In this document: in pieces, positions 1-9,894 of the stretch | How the letters are laid out: each line of letters opens with the position of its first letter | How positions within the stretch are numbered: position 1 is the first letter of the stretch | Source: Ariolimax columbianus | Lineage: Eukaryota; Mollusca; Gastropoda; Stylommatophora; Arionidae | DNA: 64,000 bases | Assembly: GCA_036924085.1 (NCBI GenBank) | Contig: JAVGWX010000003.1 | Location: forward strand, 121,888,764 to 121,952,763 | Direction: 5' to 3' | The notes under the pieces: model-generated | What the model was told of the DNA's origin: nothing | The model's database searches: none | What the model saw: only the letters and a program-made list of their open reading frames with translations | Made by a program: the position numbers and the translations under genes

Positions 1-206
1 CCGTGCGGTACTGGTAAAATGACCGCTGAACATCTGCTGCAGAACTGCCCGACATACGAGGATCAGAGAGAGCAGATGTGGCCATTACCAGTGGAACTGC
101 AAGACAAGCTCTATGGCAGTGGCGAGAGCCTCAGGATGACCGCCGCTTTTTTCGAAAAAATAATGGTTACTGTCTGACTGCGTACGAAGAAGAAGAAGAA
201 GAAGAA
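1..206 (+). mobile_element. 3' end of RNase-H LINE family A (cut by window edge)
   Basis: The open frame from base 1 to the TGA at 175-177 encodes the C-terminal tail of a jockey/I-like LINE polyprotein. It contains the CCHC-like cluster CPCGTGKMTAEHLLQNC and ends AAFFEKIMVTV. A short untranslated stretch and a (GAA)n tail follow, to about 206. The same tail occurs at 523-955, 36961-38809 and 48541-49513. The 5' part lies outside the window. Confidence 0.85.
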
Positions 207-228
207 CTCTGTGTTGTTAGTGCGAGAT

Positions 229-238
229 AGATAGAAAG

Positions 239-274
<36 letters not shown>

Positions 275-410
275 GAGAGAGACTGCACGACGTAACAATG
301 AAATAAGAAACAAGATGAGATACATGCGATTAGAAGAGATACAATATAATAGATATATGGATAAGCAAATATACAAAAATACAAGTATAGATAAATAGAC
401 AAATATACGA

Positions 411-485
<75 letters not shown>

Positions 486-509
486 TAGATAGATAGATAC
501 ATTAGATAT
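229..509. repeat. TA, GA and GATA simple repeats
   Basis: Runs of TA (about 239-257), GA (258-276), a long TA tract (about 413-482) and short GATA units. The Tyr/Ile-rich readings here are simple-repeat artefacts. Confidence 0.95.
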
Positions 510-522
510 ATAAGATAGATTG
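510..522. repeat. Target-site duplication of LINE A (left copy)
   Basis: ATAAGATAGATTG here is repeated exactly at 956-968, flanking the LINE fragment. Both lie in GATA-rich DNA, so part of the match could be chance. Confidence 0.7.
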
Positions 523-955
523 TCTTCTTCTTCTTCTGCGTACGCAGTCAGACAGTAACCATTATTTTTTCGAAAAAAGCAGCGGTCATCCTGAGGCTGT
601 CGCCACTGCCATAGAGCTTGTCTTGCAGTTCCACTGGTGATGGCCACATCTGCTCTCTCTGATCCTCGTATGTCGGGCAGTTCTGCAGCAGATGTTCAGC
701 GGTCATTTTACCAGTACCGCACGGGCATTCGTCGGTACCACCTATCTTCAATTTGTTGAATAGGTGGTACCTCAGTCCATTGTGGCCAGTGCGAAGTCTG
801 AAGACAACGACCTGCTTTCTTCGGTTCAACTGGTAATAGGCATCGTTTTTGGTGTAACCAGTATGTTCGGTTTCCCATTTGGTCATGTACCTGGCTTTGA
901 TAAGCCGTTTTGACTCTTCGTACGTCATATTAGTATCTGTTTGTGGTAGTCTTGC
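523..955 (-). mobile_element. 5'-truncated LINE family A insertion
   Basis: Minus-strand copy of the C-terminal end of the family A polyprotein. The frame is open from 955 down to the stop at 548-550. It includes RLIKARYMTKWETEHTGYTK, FRLRTGHNGLRYHLFNK, the CPCGTG...H...C cluster and the MVTV end. The GAA tail appears as TTC repeats at 523-537. Thirteen-base direct repeats flank it. The retained coding part is undamaged but covers only about 135 residues, so it is a dead-on-arrival copy. Confidence 0.88.
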
Positions 956-1121
956 ATAAGATAGATTGGATATATTAGATGGATTAGATACATAAGATAG
1001 ATTAGATAGATAGATAGATTAAATAGATTAGATAGATTAGATAGATAGACTGGATATGATAGATAGATAGATTAGATAGATAGATATATTAGATAGATAA
1101 GATAGATAGATAGATAGATAT

Positions 1122-1172
<51 letters not shown>

Positions 1173-1215
1173 TAAAGATAAATAGATAGATAGATAGATA
1201 GAAAGATAGATATAT
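956..1215. repeat. GATA-type microsatellite
   Basis: Imperfect GATA/GATTA repeats, including the right copy of the 13-base target duplication (956-968). Confidence 0.95.
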
Positions 1216-1454
1216 AGATTGGAAAAATTGTGTACTGATCGGTGAAAACAGGAAAAATGGTTCAGGGACTGGTGAAAATATGAAAATTGTTCGCGAACCG
1301 CTCAGGCAGAAAAAATGTAGACAGTTTTTTGTGTATTAGTTGCTAAATCTAATTTTCAAATCTCAAAATGCTGGTACTCAATCAGGTACGTGTGTCTGAT
1401 GTCAGGTAGCCAAATATTGAGTAAACTCATTTCGCTCTTTTGTCTTAGTGTACT

Positions 1455-2265
1455 ATATTGGGCACAGGGCCTCCATTATGTCATCTCTCCATCTTATCCC
1501 CGCTTGCCCGCGAGGGCGACTAAAATTGTACGGCCACCACTCTACGTGTCCATCTGTTATCCGACATGCGCACAACATAGCCGGCCCATCTGTATTTTCG
1601 TAACAGCGCGACATCTATGATGTCAGAGACGGAAGTTCGACGTTTGGTCTCTGTGTTGCGGATTTTGTCTGGAATGGAAATCTTCAATTTTCTTCTCCCC
1701 ATCTCTGGTTGGGCAACACGTAGTCTATCTGCATCAGCTTTCCGTTGGTTCCCCACCTCGCAGCCATATTCCACGGCTGGAATAACCCCACTGTTGAAGG
1801 TGTGATCCCAGCGTTAACTTTTCGCATCTGTTACAGTATGGGCTTAAAACAGCCGCTAGTATTCTTCGTGAGATCTCCCGATTTATGTAATGGGAGTTGG
1901 TGATTTCTTGGCCCAAGTAGATCTACGAATTTACGTGACAATCTCCTAGTTGAATATCTCCTTTTGGGCAGAAGGTGTTGAGCATGAAATGGTTTTTTTT
2001 ATTTATATTGACTTGTAGACCAACAGCAACGCTTGCTCTGATGAGTTCATTCAGGCTTTTCTCCGCTTCTTTGACGTTGTGGCTGAGGATGACTCACCAG
2101 CGAACCTCTGAGGAATAAGAATTTCCCCGTCCATGTTTATGCCCCTACCCTCTCAGTCCATGTTTTTCAAGACCTCCTCAAGGGCTTCTGTAAATAGTTT
2201 TGGTGAGATTGTATCATCCGGTCGGACGCCACATTGTATCGGTATGGTGATCGGTCTATAGAATA
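1455..2265 (-). mobile_element. RTE-clade LINE remnant, C-terminal part
   Basis: Minus-strand translation gives, in order but with frameshifts: IPIQCGVRPDDTISPKLF (RTE form of the IPIQRGVRQGDTISPKLF block) at about 2185-2250; a GINMDGEI-like block before the missing FADD region; and the C-terminal signature around 1520-1774 with MEYGCEV, RNTETKRRTSVSDII and YRWAGYVVRMSDNRWTRRV. It joins the fragment at 9541-9800 across a later 7.3-kb insertion. It is a pseudogene, and the catalytic FADD segment is not readable. Confidence 0.8.
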
Positions 2266-2482
2266 TGGTTAGAAGAACAACACCAATAAATGCAATGGAG
2301 AACTTCACACGAATCGAAAGTATGGAGACATGGAGAGATACAAAAAACACTCCAGCAGGGGGAGAAGTTCAAACGAATGCATGATCACCCAATATATGAC
2401 AGGACAAATCGCATGGGAAGAGGGAGATTAAAGAAAAACCACTTCTTATAAAAAACAAAAAGAACTTCCAAGAACAGACCAT
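2266..2482 (+). mobile_element. LINE family A' (RNase-H LINE), 5' segment of the split copy
   Basis: Plus-strand reading gives TTPINAMENFTRIESMETW and KRMHDHPIYDRTN, with GRGRLKKNHF. These align with the connector between reverse transcriptase and RNase H in family A at 36961-38809 (STPIVELEKITKLQSM and RRLTDHPMYQRLN). The element is 5'-truncated. It resumes after the LTR insertion at 8303 and ends at 9534 in a GAA tail. AGAATA occurs before it (2260-2265) and after it (9535-9540) as a probable short target duplication inside the RTE element. Confidence 0.8.
2479..2482. repeat. LTR element target-site duplication CCAT (left)
   Basis: CCAT directly precedes the 5' LTR and directly follows the 3' LTR (8299-8302). 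A 4-bp duplication is usual for several animal Gypsy-type lineages. Confidence 0.85.
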
Positions 2483-2796
2483 TGTAACAGTTCCCGCCGG
2501 AGCAAGGGGAGTTTAGGATGCCTAAACATGTTAAAGCTTAAAGCTACCTGAATGCATGTCAAGGTCACTCACCGTCTCAGCAAAGGAGAACAGAGTTGGG
2601 TTAAGGAATGTGGACAGATAGAAACTGACCACTGGCCTTCTGATTTTGGTAGGGGGAGATCGATTGACAGACGAAATTGGCAACGGGGCTTGCTGCGAGA
2701 GAAAGAGTGACAGGTGTGCAAAGTGTTTCGTTCCAATTGGGATTGAAGATGACCATACCTGAGATCGATTGGTCAAGCTCTGGCCTTGCTTGAGGA

Positions 2797-2803
2797 TATA
2801 TAA
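2797..2803 (+). promoter_or_regulatory. Candidate LTR TATA box
   Basis: TATATAA in the middle of the 5' LTR, about 510 bp before the AATAAA signal. Its position suits a U3 promoter. The same box occurs in the 3' LTR. Confidence 0.5.
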
Positions 2804-3306
2804 CTCGAGACAAAGTTTAGCTGGAGGGGCTGGAGGAGAGATGGAGAGGCTGGAGAGAGAGAGAGGCTGTATGGAAGAGAGAGAGAGAGACTGAATGTGG
2901 ATAGTATGTTTAACTCACCGACTTAGGTAGAGGAGCGATTGATAGACTGTTGGACAAATGTTTAGTGATAGAACAGGATCGCTCAAATAGGTGTGTGAGT
3001 TTTGCATTAATGGATAATCTGAAAGTGTGTTTGTAAGCAAGGACACATTGTGAGCGAGCTATGTCGAGATCGCCCGCCTGAGGGGATTTCAGTGAGGAAG
3101 AGTATTTGATAAGGTGTGTTGAAGACGCAGTTAAGGCGATGTGTGTGTGATGTAATTACAAGGCATTAGAACTGGGTTTTTAGATAGTTGGGAATTCCAT
3201 CAATAGCTAATGCTTACAATTCCCGTTTTAGTAGAATGTTTAGTTAAGATATGTATTATATTGTGTTTGTAATTTCTCTACTCATTGTATGATATGAGTA
3301 TGATAT

Positions 3307-3312
3307 AATAAA
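3307..3312 (+). promoter_or_regulatory. LTR polyadenylation signal
   Basis: AATAAA about 115 bp before the end of the 5' LTR, conserved in the 3' LTR. Confidence 0.5.
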
Positions 3313-3440
3313 TATGCCACCTGCTGTTTGATATGTCATTTACTGAGTATGGTCATGATGATGTGGATGAGTGTGAGAATGTTCTAAGTTAGATCACGGC
3401 CAAGGCAAACAGTGGGATCTGTTACACGTTATTATTATTT

Positions 3441-3458
3441 TGGTGCCAGTGACCACGG
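3441..3458 (+). other. Candidate tRNA primer-binding site
   Basis: TGGTGCCAGTGACCACGG begins 14 bases after the 5' LTR. Primer-binding sites usually start TGG, pairing with the CCA end of a tRNA. The 14-base gap is longer than usual and I cannot name the tRNA. Confidence 0.45.
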
Positions 3459-3725
3459 ATAGTTATAGTTTTATAAATATAGTGTGTGTAGCTACAGATC
3501 TTTATTTTCCTGTGTAACACAAGTGTTGCAGTTATATATAACTTGTGTGTGTGTAGTTAGGAATAGAGGAGTGGTTAGAGTGTTAGTACCATAGACAGTT
3601 TTTCCAATCATCTGACTGGTAAGTGTGACATTTTTCTTCCACCCATTGTTGTATTATTGACAAGACTTTGTGCGTACTTGACAGTCTTATAAATTTTTTT
3701 GGTGGGCCAGACGGGTTTATTCAAT

Positions 3726-4190
3726 ATGTCGAGGTTGGACAATGTTAAACAATGTTATCATTGTCTAGCTTTTGGACATTTGTATATCGGATGCCCTAAT
3801 ATTCTTCGGAATATTAACAGTTCCTGGAGAAGAGAAGGACTGTTTGTCAAAAACAAGCCTTTCATGGCACGAGCTACAGTCAGCGATAAGTTGAAGGACA
3901 AAAGTCAACTACAAAACCAGCTAAGAGAACTAACAGGCAGAGTTATTCGGCTGGAAAGACAGGTAAACGACCTCCAATGGAAGCTGCGACAGCTGTTGCA
4001 ACAGTTTGAAAACGGAGCTTTCAAACCAGCTAGGAAGGAGAGAAGAAATCAAGAAATCACAGAAGTAAACACGGCCCAGTATTTTAGAAGGGGACAGAGT
4101 GGTAGGAAAGTGAGTAGGAAGCCCATCCAACTTCCACATTCCGATCCGTGGAGGGACAGAGGTGGAAATCTCAGGACGGACGTGTGTTGA
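3726..4190 (+). CDS. Gag-like protein, part 1 (zinc knuckle and coiled coil)
   Basis: The ATG at 3726 opens a 154-codon frame ending in TGA at 4188-4190. Residues 10-23 form a CX2CX4HX4C knuckle (CYHCLAFGHLYIGC), the nucleic-acid-binding motif of retroelement Gag proteins. Residues of about 60-105 (LQNQLRELTGRVIRLERQV and onward) form a leucine-heptad coiled coil. A basic stretch follows. The knuckle sits near the N-terminus, whereas in typical Gag it is C-terminal, so either the capsid part has been lost or this is a different type of ORF1 protein. An in-frame TTG lies at 3699 upstream, but the ATG is the natural start. The frame stays open after the TGA to 5249. Confidence 0.7.
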   Translation: MSRLDNVKQCYHCLAFGHLYIGCPNILRNINSSWRREGLFVKNKPFMARATVSDKLKDKSQLQNQLRELTGRVIRLERQVNDLQWKLRQLLQQFENGAFKPARKERRNQEITEVNTAQYFRRGQSGRKVSRKPIQLPHSDPWRDRGGNLRTDVC

Positions 4191-5249
4191 CGGCTGGACA
4201 GAGGTGGCAAAAAGGGGAGTTTGACCCAGGTGCAGAGGCCAAGTCAAGTGAGAGGAGGAGGAATGGTTGGGCAGAAGTTTGAATCGGGCAGATTTTTAGC
4301 CCACAAGAGGCCTTTTGTACGGTTACAGATGGAGAGGCAGGACAGGAGCTATCAAAGAGACTTTGAGCACGAGGCGGATGGACGGAAAGAAAGAGATACA
4401 GGTTTTGTGTATCCAGAAAAGTTAGGGACGGAGGGCAGGTTACGCAATGCAAACGAGACAAACGTTCGCTCAAAGGTCCAGAGGAAATGTTACATCATTG
4501 GACAGCGTATGCCGAGAATTCAGGAAGAGGGTATTACGTCGATTAACCTGGTCGGGCGTGCTGAAAGGGGCCAAGTTTACCAGGAACTTGTGGTCAAGCC
4601 TGGTAGAACATTAGTTGAAGTCGACGAAGAATCGAACAAGGTAATAGTCGGAGATTCGTCAGATAAAGAGGAAATGAGAGGGGTAGGAATGGTGGCAGGG
4701 CCTAGCCATGCGGGAGAAGTTGTTGAACAGACCGAAAGAAGGGACAACCCTTCGGCCACCGAGGAAGGAAGTGGGAATGACGCACAGTTGGAATGCGAAA
4801 CGGACGCACCAACAGCAGCCAACAAAAGAGGAACAGAGTTTCTAAGGAAAACGAAGAAAAGGGAAAGACAGGTTAACCACAGCCAGGACAGCGAACCAGT
4901 CATCGAAGCAAAGATGAAAAGATCTCAGTTCGAGATAAGCCAACAGTCAAACGAACAGTGTGAAAGGTCTTTCCCACAAATAGTGAATACAGATGGACGG
5001 AAGGCTGAAGTAGCGGACGATGTAAGTGTACGTAACACTACCAGAGAACCGGTGGGTACGAACCAAACAGCCGTGAAACAAACAGACCAGACGATGGGCG
5101 TTTTACAGGAGGAAATCGCGCAGCAATCAGAGACAGCTGATGGGGCAACGCATAGTCTGGTTAAAATAAGCAGTAGTGATAAGGAACGGTTGATGCAATG
5201 TTTACTGACGCTAGCCAAAAACATGGAATTCAGAAATGGAATTAGGTAA
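4191..5249 (+). CDS. Gag-like protein, part 2 (in-frame continuation)
   Basis: No stop codon lies between the TGA at 4188-4190 and the TAA at 5247-5249, and the frame is unchanged. This segment is therefore either a readthrough extension or the back half of a gene broken by one nonsense mutation. The first internal ATG is 4263 (328 codons). The product is highly charged and hydrophilic (Lys, Arg, Glu and Gln rich, acidic patches such as VDEESNK and GDSSDKEEM), with no transmembrane segment and no protease or polymerase motif. I recognise no family. A structural or nucleic-acid-binding role is inferred only from its position in the element. Confidence 0.6.
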   Translation, partial: RLDRGGKKGSLTQVQRPSQVRGGGMVGQKFESGRFLAHKRPFVRLQMERQDRSYQRDFEHEADGRKERDTGFVYPEKLGTEGRLRNANETNVRSKVQRKCYIIGQRMPRIQEEGITSINLVGRAERGQVYQELVVKPGRTLVEVDEESNKVIVGDSSDKEEMRGVGMVAGPSHAGEVVEQTERRDNPSATEEGSGNDAQLECETDAPTAANKRGTEFLRKTKKRERQVNHSQDSEPVIEAKMKRSQFEISQQSNEQCERSFPQIVNTDGRKAEVADDVSVRNTTREPVGTNQTAVKQTDQTMGVLQEEIAQQSETADGATHSLVKISSSDKERLMQCLLTLAKNMEFRNGIR

Positions 5250-7359
5250 AGTCGTGTGGAGTACTTACACACATGGTAGTACAGGGCTATCATCTGAAAC
5301 TCCAGTTAATGTATGCATTTGCATAAAATTTGTTTCATCTACCGTTATCTTTGGGAAACGGAGATTTGGATAATTAGGGGGTAGGGTATAGAGATGGAGG
5401 AATGACCAGATGTTAAAAATTCCTTTGAATTCGTTGTCTGAAGTACACGCCAGACAATGAGCGGACGGTCAGTCTGAAGCGAAGACTGACCGAGATCAAA
5501 GGGACATTTCCGACCAGAGAACTGACAAGAGACGCAGGATAGCTGGATGCGTCAGGTAATGATTACGCGACGCAGGGTAACACGTGGACGTGATGTTTCG
5601 GTTAATATCTGACCAGGTAGCTTTGATGCGGGGAATTTGGGGAAATAGCGGTGAATTAGTTAGATCACAACACTCGGTTTTGATTCCTCGGGACAAAGAC
5701 TGCACCTGGACTAGTAGGGTTACAGCATGACGTAATTCGACAGGTGGACGATTCGGTTTTTGACTTTTGACTCAGACATAGTTTAGTATCTGATTAAATT
5801 AGAACTTAGTCATAGTTTAGTGACATAGTTTAGTATCTGATTAAGTTACAACTTAGTCATAGTTTAGGGACATAGTTTAGTACCTGATTAAGTTAGAACT
5901 TAGTCATAGTTTAGTATCTGATTAAATTAGAACTTAGTCATAGTTTAGTGACATAGTTTAGTATCTGATTAAGTTACAACTTAGTCATAGTTTAGGGACA
6001 TAGTTTAGTACCTGATTAAGTTAGAACTTAGTCATAGTTTAGTATCTTTTGAAGGGGGCATTAACAGGTGCTCATCTGTGGGGCACGAGAAGGAGTGAAG
6101 GTTGATGGCACTTGATCATGTTTGTGTGCAAATATTTTGACATTTGGATTTTGACAATCGTATTACTTGCACTTTAATTGATTGTTGTTGGTTTGTTTAT
6201 ACATGATTATGTGTCCTTACATAAGTATCAAGGTGTGATACTTACGGACTGAAATACTGATATCATGAGTATGCGTGCAAATATTTTGACATTTGTATTT
6301 GGTGTTTGGGTTTTGACTAATGGTATTACTTGCACTTTTAGTAGATTGTATGGTCGATATAGTATGCATTGAATTTTTCTTTATTCTGTTGTTGTTTTGT
6401 TGTTTAAACATGATTACATATCCTGACAGTATCAACGTGTGATACTTGCTGACTGAAATATTGATATCATAAGTATGCGTGCAAATATTTTGACATTTGT
6501 ATTTAGTGTTTGGGTTTCGACATTGTATGCAATGCATTTGTCTTGTGTTTTGTTGTTGTTTTTTTGTTGTTGTTGTTGAATCATCATGTTTACAGGTATT
6601 TGATACAGGTTATTTAGGTGATCTACAGAGCAGTATATCTCATCCAGACTGTAGGCCTCCGCAAGCACAAGTCACCACGAGTTCCAGAATCACATGTATG
6701 TGGAGTCTTTGCAGAGAAGACTACATTGATCAGAAGTTTTAATATTGACTATGACATATGTTGTCAAATATCGTTTTTGTGGGAAACAAAGAATTTTGCT
6801 GTTTTCTTTGAGAGGGGATAGCTGTCAAGAGAGACAATGATAACTAGCCAGAGGATAACCCACGTAAATTCGTGGCCTCACAGGAGTTAGTATGAAGTGA
6901 ATCGTCGGCCAGGCGTGTAATGAGACCGCCTGAGAAAATTGACCTGAACTGGTCGAGTGTAACAATGAAGGTTCGTGTCCTTAGAGGAAGGCACGGGAAC
7001 AGGGCGAGGTATGTTTACCTCAATGAGTAAGGAGAATTCCTTAAGGTGTTTCTGTTTTGATGAGTTAAAGGTCCCGCAGGGACAGACTTAGGTGAATTTG
7101 ACTGTAAAACGATGTAAAAGTGTTGGTTTGTGTTGTAAAAACGACCAGCCAGTGTTTTTCTTCTGCTTGTATTGATTGTGTATGTATTACAAAAAGTTTA
7201 TATGTATCAAATGACATGTCTTTTTATGCATGTACGATGTGAGTGAAGTTGTAAACAGGAGTAGTGTTTACATTTTGGATAGTGAAGACGAAAATGGTGG
7301 TCATTTGCCAGATGAAAAAAATGACCATCCATGTTTCGGTCTGTAGTTTAGGGAGGTAT
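5250..7359 (+). other. Non-coding internal region of the LTR element
   Basis: No coding frame of note. It contains a 128-bp higher-order repeat (about 5778-6047) and imperfect copies of a roughly 200-bp segment around 6120-6530 (GCGTGCAAATATTTTGACAT recurs). A short purine run, AGGGAGG (about 7350-7356), just before the 3' LTR may be the polypurine tract. Confidence 0.7.
5778..6047. repeat. 128-bp higher-order tandem repeat
   Basis: Two near-exact copies of a 128-bp block, each made of three related subunits of about 43 bp (CATAGTTTAGTATCTGATTA and variants). It lies inside the LTR element. Confidence 0.85.
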
Positions 7360-8298
7360 TGTAACAGTTCCCGCCGGAGCAAGGGGAGATTAGGATGCCT
7401 AAACATGTTAAAGCTTAAAGCTACCTGAATGCATGTCAAGGTCACTCACCGTCTCAGCAAAGGAGAACAGAGTTGGGTTAAGGAATGTGGACAGATAGAA
7501 ACTGACCACTGGCCTTCTGATTTTGGTAGGGGGAGATTGATTGACAGACGAAATTGGCAACGGGGCTTGCTGCGAGAGAATAGTGACAGGTGTGCAAAGT
7601 GTTTCGTTCCAATTGGGATTGAAGATGACCGTACCTGAGATCGATTGGTCAAGCTCTGGCCTTGCTTGAGGATATATAACTCGAGACAAAGTTTAGCTGG
7701 AGGGGCTGGAGGAGAGATGGAGAGGCTGGAGAGAGAGAGGCTGTATGGAAGAGAGAGAGAGACTGAATGTGGATAGTATGTTTAACTCATCGACTTAGGT
7801 AGAGGAGCGATTGATAGACTGTTGGACGAATGTTTAGTGATAGAACAGGATCGCTCAAATAGGTGTGTGAGTTTTGCATTAATGGATAATCTGAAAGTGT
7901 GTTTGTAAGCAAGGACACATTGTGAGCGAGCTATGTCGAGATCGCCCGCCTGAGGGGATGTCAGTGAGGAAGAGTATTTGATAAGGTGTGTTGAAGACGC
8001 AGTTAAGGCGATGTGTGTGTGATGTAATTGCAAGGCATTAGAACTGGGTTTTTAGATAGTTGGGAATTCCATCAATAGCTAATGCTTACAATTCCCGTTT
8101 TAGTAGAATGTTTAGTTAAGATATGTATTATATTGTGTTTGTAATTTCTCTACTCATTGTATGATATGAGTATGATATAATAAATATGCCACCTGCTGTT
8201 TGATATGTCATTTACTGAGTATGGTCATGATGATGTGGATGAGTGTGAGAATGTTCTAAGTTAGATCACGGCCAAGGCAAACAGTGGGATCTGTTACA
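7360..8298 (+). repeat. 3' LTR (939 bp)
   Basis: Direct repeat of 2483-3426 with the same TGTAACAG...CTGTTACA ends. By eye I count about 7 base changes and 3 indels (two in GA runs), under 1% substitution. CCAT follows at 8299-8302. Confidence 0.93.
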
Positions 8299-8302
8299 CC
8301 AT

Positions 8303-8564
8303 ATCATAAACCAGGGCGTTGTTAGAGATCTAAAACAAACATCCCAAATCCCAGCATGGAAAAAAGCCAAGTCCTCTGAGATGGTAGAAACCATAGAGGG
8401 AATAGGGAACAATGGAACTCAGACAGATTTAGAAAGGAAGAATGTCTTAGAGTACTTCCACCAGAAACATGGATACACGTATATACAGATGGCTCCTCTA
8501 ACAAAGTCACATCTAATGGAGGTGGAGATGTCTATTACGGAGTAAGAAATGGAGAAGAAAACTG
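8303..8564 (+). mobile_element. LINE family A', middle segment (start of RNase H)
   Basis: Resumes the LINE after the LTR element. A frame around 8440-8555 gives the RNase H opening LPPETWIHVYTDGSSNK, with the first catalytic Asp in YTDGS. Frameshifts separate it from the connector region. Interrupted at 8565 by a SINE-like repeat. Confidence 0.78.
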
Positions 8565-8811
8565 CCGAAGACGTATGTGTGGGACCGAAAGGTGCAAATG
8601 TCGTAGTCGAACTGTAAACTAGCGACACAACGCATTCCGTTCTCCGGATTACATCCTGCTACTTGCAAAGACTTTTCAGGATATGGTAGCGGGAGATTAG
8701 GACCAAACACAGAAGAAGAAGAAAAAGAAGAAGAAGAAGAAGAAGAAGAAGAAGAAGAAGAAGAAGAAGAAGAAGAAGAAGAAGAAGAAGAAGAAAAAGA
8801 AGAAGAAGAAA
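8565..8811 (+). mobile_element. S1 SINE-like repeat with GAA tail, inserted in LINE A'
   Basis: Starts CCGAAGACG and runs through the family signature (accgaaaggtgcaaat, then aactgtaaactagcgacaca). It ends in a roughly 100-bp GAA-rich tract at about 8709-8810. LINE A' RNase H coding stops at its left edge and restarts just after the tail (TTGTYFNNFRAEAEA), so it is an insertion. Other copies: 10586, 23480, 25441, 43938, 52000 and 60235. Confidence 0.75.
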
Positions 8812-9534
8812 CATCTCGAGTATTAACAACTGGAACATACTTCAATAACTTTCGTGCAGAAGCAGAAGCACCGAACACCCCAGCTGAGCTTCTAATTCAA
8901 GATAAAGATATCCACCAAGAAAACATAGCCTTCCTGATTGATTCCATCAGTAATAGCAGCGATAAAACAGCACAAAGATGAAGATCTCGAGAACTGTATG
9001 TTCTACCTGACACAGCTCTCAGCAGAACACTTATGGTTGGTCATACAGTGGATCCCACCCCACTGCAATATTGAAGGCAATGAAGCTGCAGACAAACTAG
9101 CAAAGAGTGGAGGAGCATCCACACAAACAGACCTGAGCATCACATATGAGGTCAAGACCGTAATTAAAGCCAACTTGAGGGTAAAATGGGCTGATCAACA
9201 CCCTGACTTCCTAAAAGAAGACAGCTACTTTAAATTAACTAGAGAAGAGCAAGTCATCATCTTCACACTGAGAACTGGGCATAACAGACTCAAGGGTCAT
9301 CTTTACAACAAAATGAGGATTGGGACAGATGACAGGTGCCCATGTGGGGGGCATATCATGGCCGTAGAACACATCCTATAAAGCTGCATGCTCACGCAGG
9401 AAAAGAGAGAACAAACTGACCTCGCGAGACAGATATGAGACGAAAGCTGTATGGAGATAAAACAGCCTTACAAATAACGGCGTCCTTTGTAAGAGAAACC
9501 GGGACCTTGATAAGAGGATGAACGAAGAAGAAGA
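8812..9534 (+). mobile_element. LINE family A', 3' segment
   Basis: RNase H continues with FNNFRAEAEA (catalytic Glu), and after a frameshift the frame 8938-9381 follows. The element ends in a GAA tail at about 9523-9534. AGAATA follows, matching 2260-2265. Confidence 0.82.
8938..9381 (+). pseudogene. RNase H C-terminus and zinc-cluster tail of LINE A'
   Basis: The open frame contains VIQWIPPHCNIEGNEAADKL, the RNase H block with the last catalytic Asp, then REEQVIIFTLRTGHNRLKGH and the cysteine cluster CPCGGHIMAVEHIL. It ends at a TAA where relatives read QNC/QSC, so the terminal cysteine cluster is cut. The initiator shown is not native; this is part of a longer polyprotein. Confidence 0.8.
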
Positions 9535-9540
9535 AGAATA

Positions 9541-9800
9541 GGGTGATATCCCCTGTTTATCTGCTCTATGAGTTGAGCGTATTTTTCTGCAATTCCCTGA
9601 TTTCTCATGGGATGCAGCACATCAGTTATCTCGGCTCTATCGAAAGCCTTCCGATAATCCACGAACACACGGCATAAAGGCCTCTGTACTTCATGCGACC
9701 TCTCCACTAATTGGTTGGCTGTGGGGAGGTGGTCTGTGGTTGAGAAGCATTTTCTGAAACCTGCCTGCTCGCGTGGTTGGTTCTCATCTGGAAGTTACTG
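9541..9800 (-). mobile_element. RTE-clade LINE remnant, N-terminal RT part
   Basis: The minus strand reads EQAGFRKCFSTTDHL, then RPLCRVFVDYRKAFDRAE and GIAEKYAQLIEQINRGYHP. This is reverse-transcriptase motif A (FVDYxKAFD, first catalytic Asp present) of RTE elements. The next expected block (IPIQ-GVR) lies at 2185-2250, so this is the other half of the RTE copy split by LINE A'. Confidence 0.82.
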
Positions 9801-9894
9801 AATCTAATATTATGAAATGAAAATTCTATAGCTATTTCAAATAAGCAGAATTAGAGCAGTAAATGGATAAGAGGTTCAGCAGCAAGTTCCTTTA

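Larger units (their letters stand above)
2483..3426 (+). repeat. 5' LTR (944 bp)
   Basis: Begins TGTAACAG and ends CTGTTACA, a perfect 8-bp inverted terminal repeat with the canonical TG...CA ends. It contains a TATATAA box at 2797-2803 and AATAAA at 3307-3312, which fits an internal promoter and polyadenylation signal. GA repeats at about 2850-2890 differ in length from the 3' LTR. Confidence 0.93.
2483..8298 (+). mobile_element. Complete non-autonomous LTR retrotransposon (gag-like only)
   Basis: A 5.8-kb element bounded by direct LTRs (2483-3426 and 7360-8298) and a CCAT target duplication. Internally there is a possible primer-binding site, one long gag-like reading frame (3726-5249) broken by one stop, then about 2.1 kb of non-coding, partly repetitive DNA up to the 3' LTR. 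I find no protease, reverse transcriptase, RNase H or integrase on either strand, so mobility must have depended on enzymes from another element. The architecture is of the large-retrotransposon-derivative type, but it keeps a structural-protein frame. The two LTRs differ by about 7 substitutions and 3 small indels, implying a fairly recent insertion. Family assignment is open. Confidence 0.92.
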
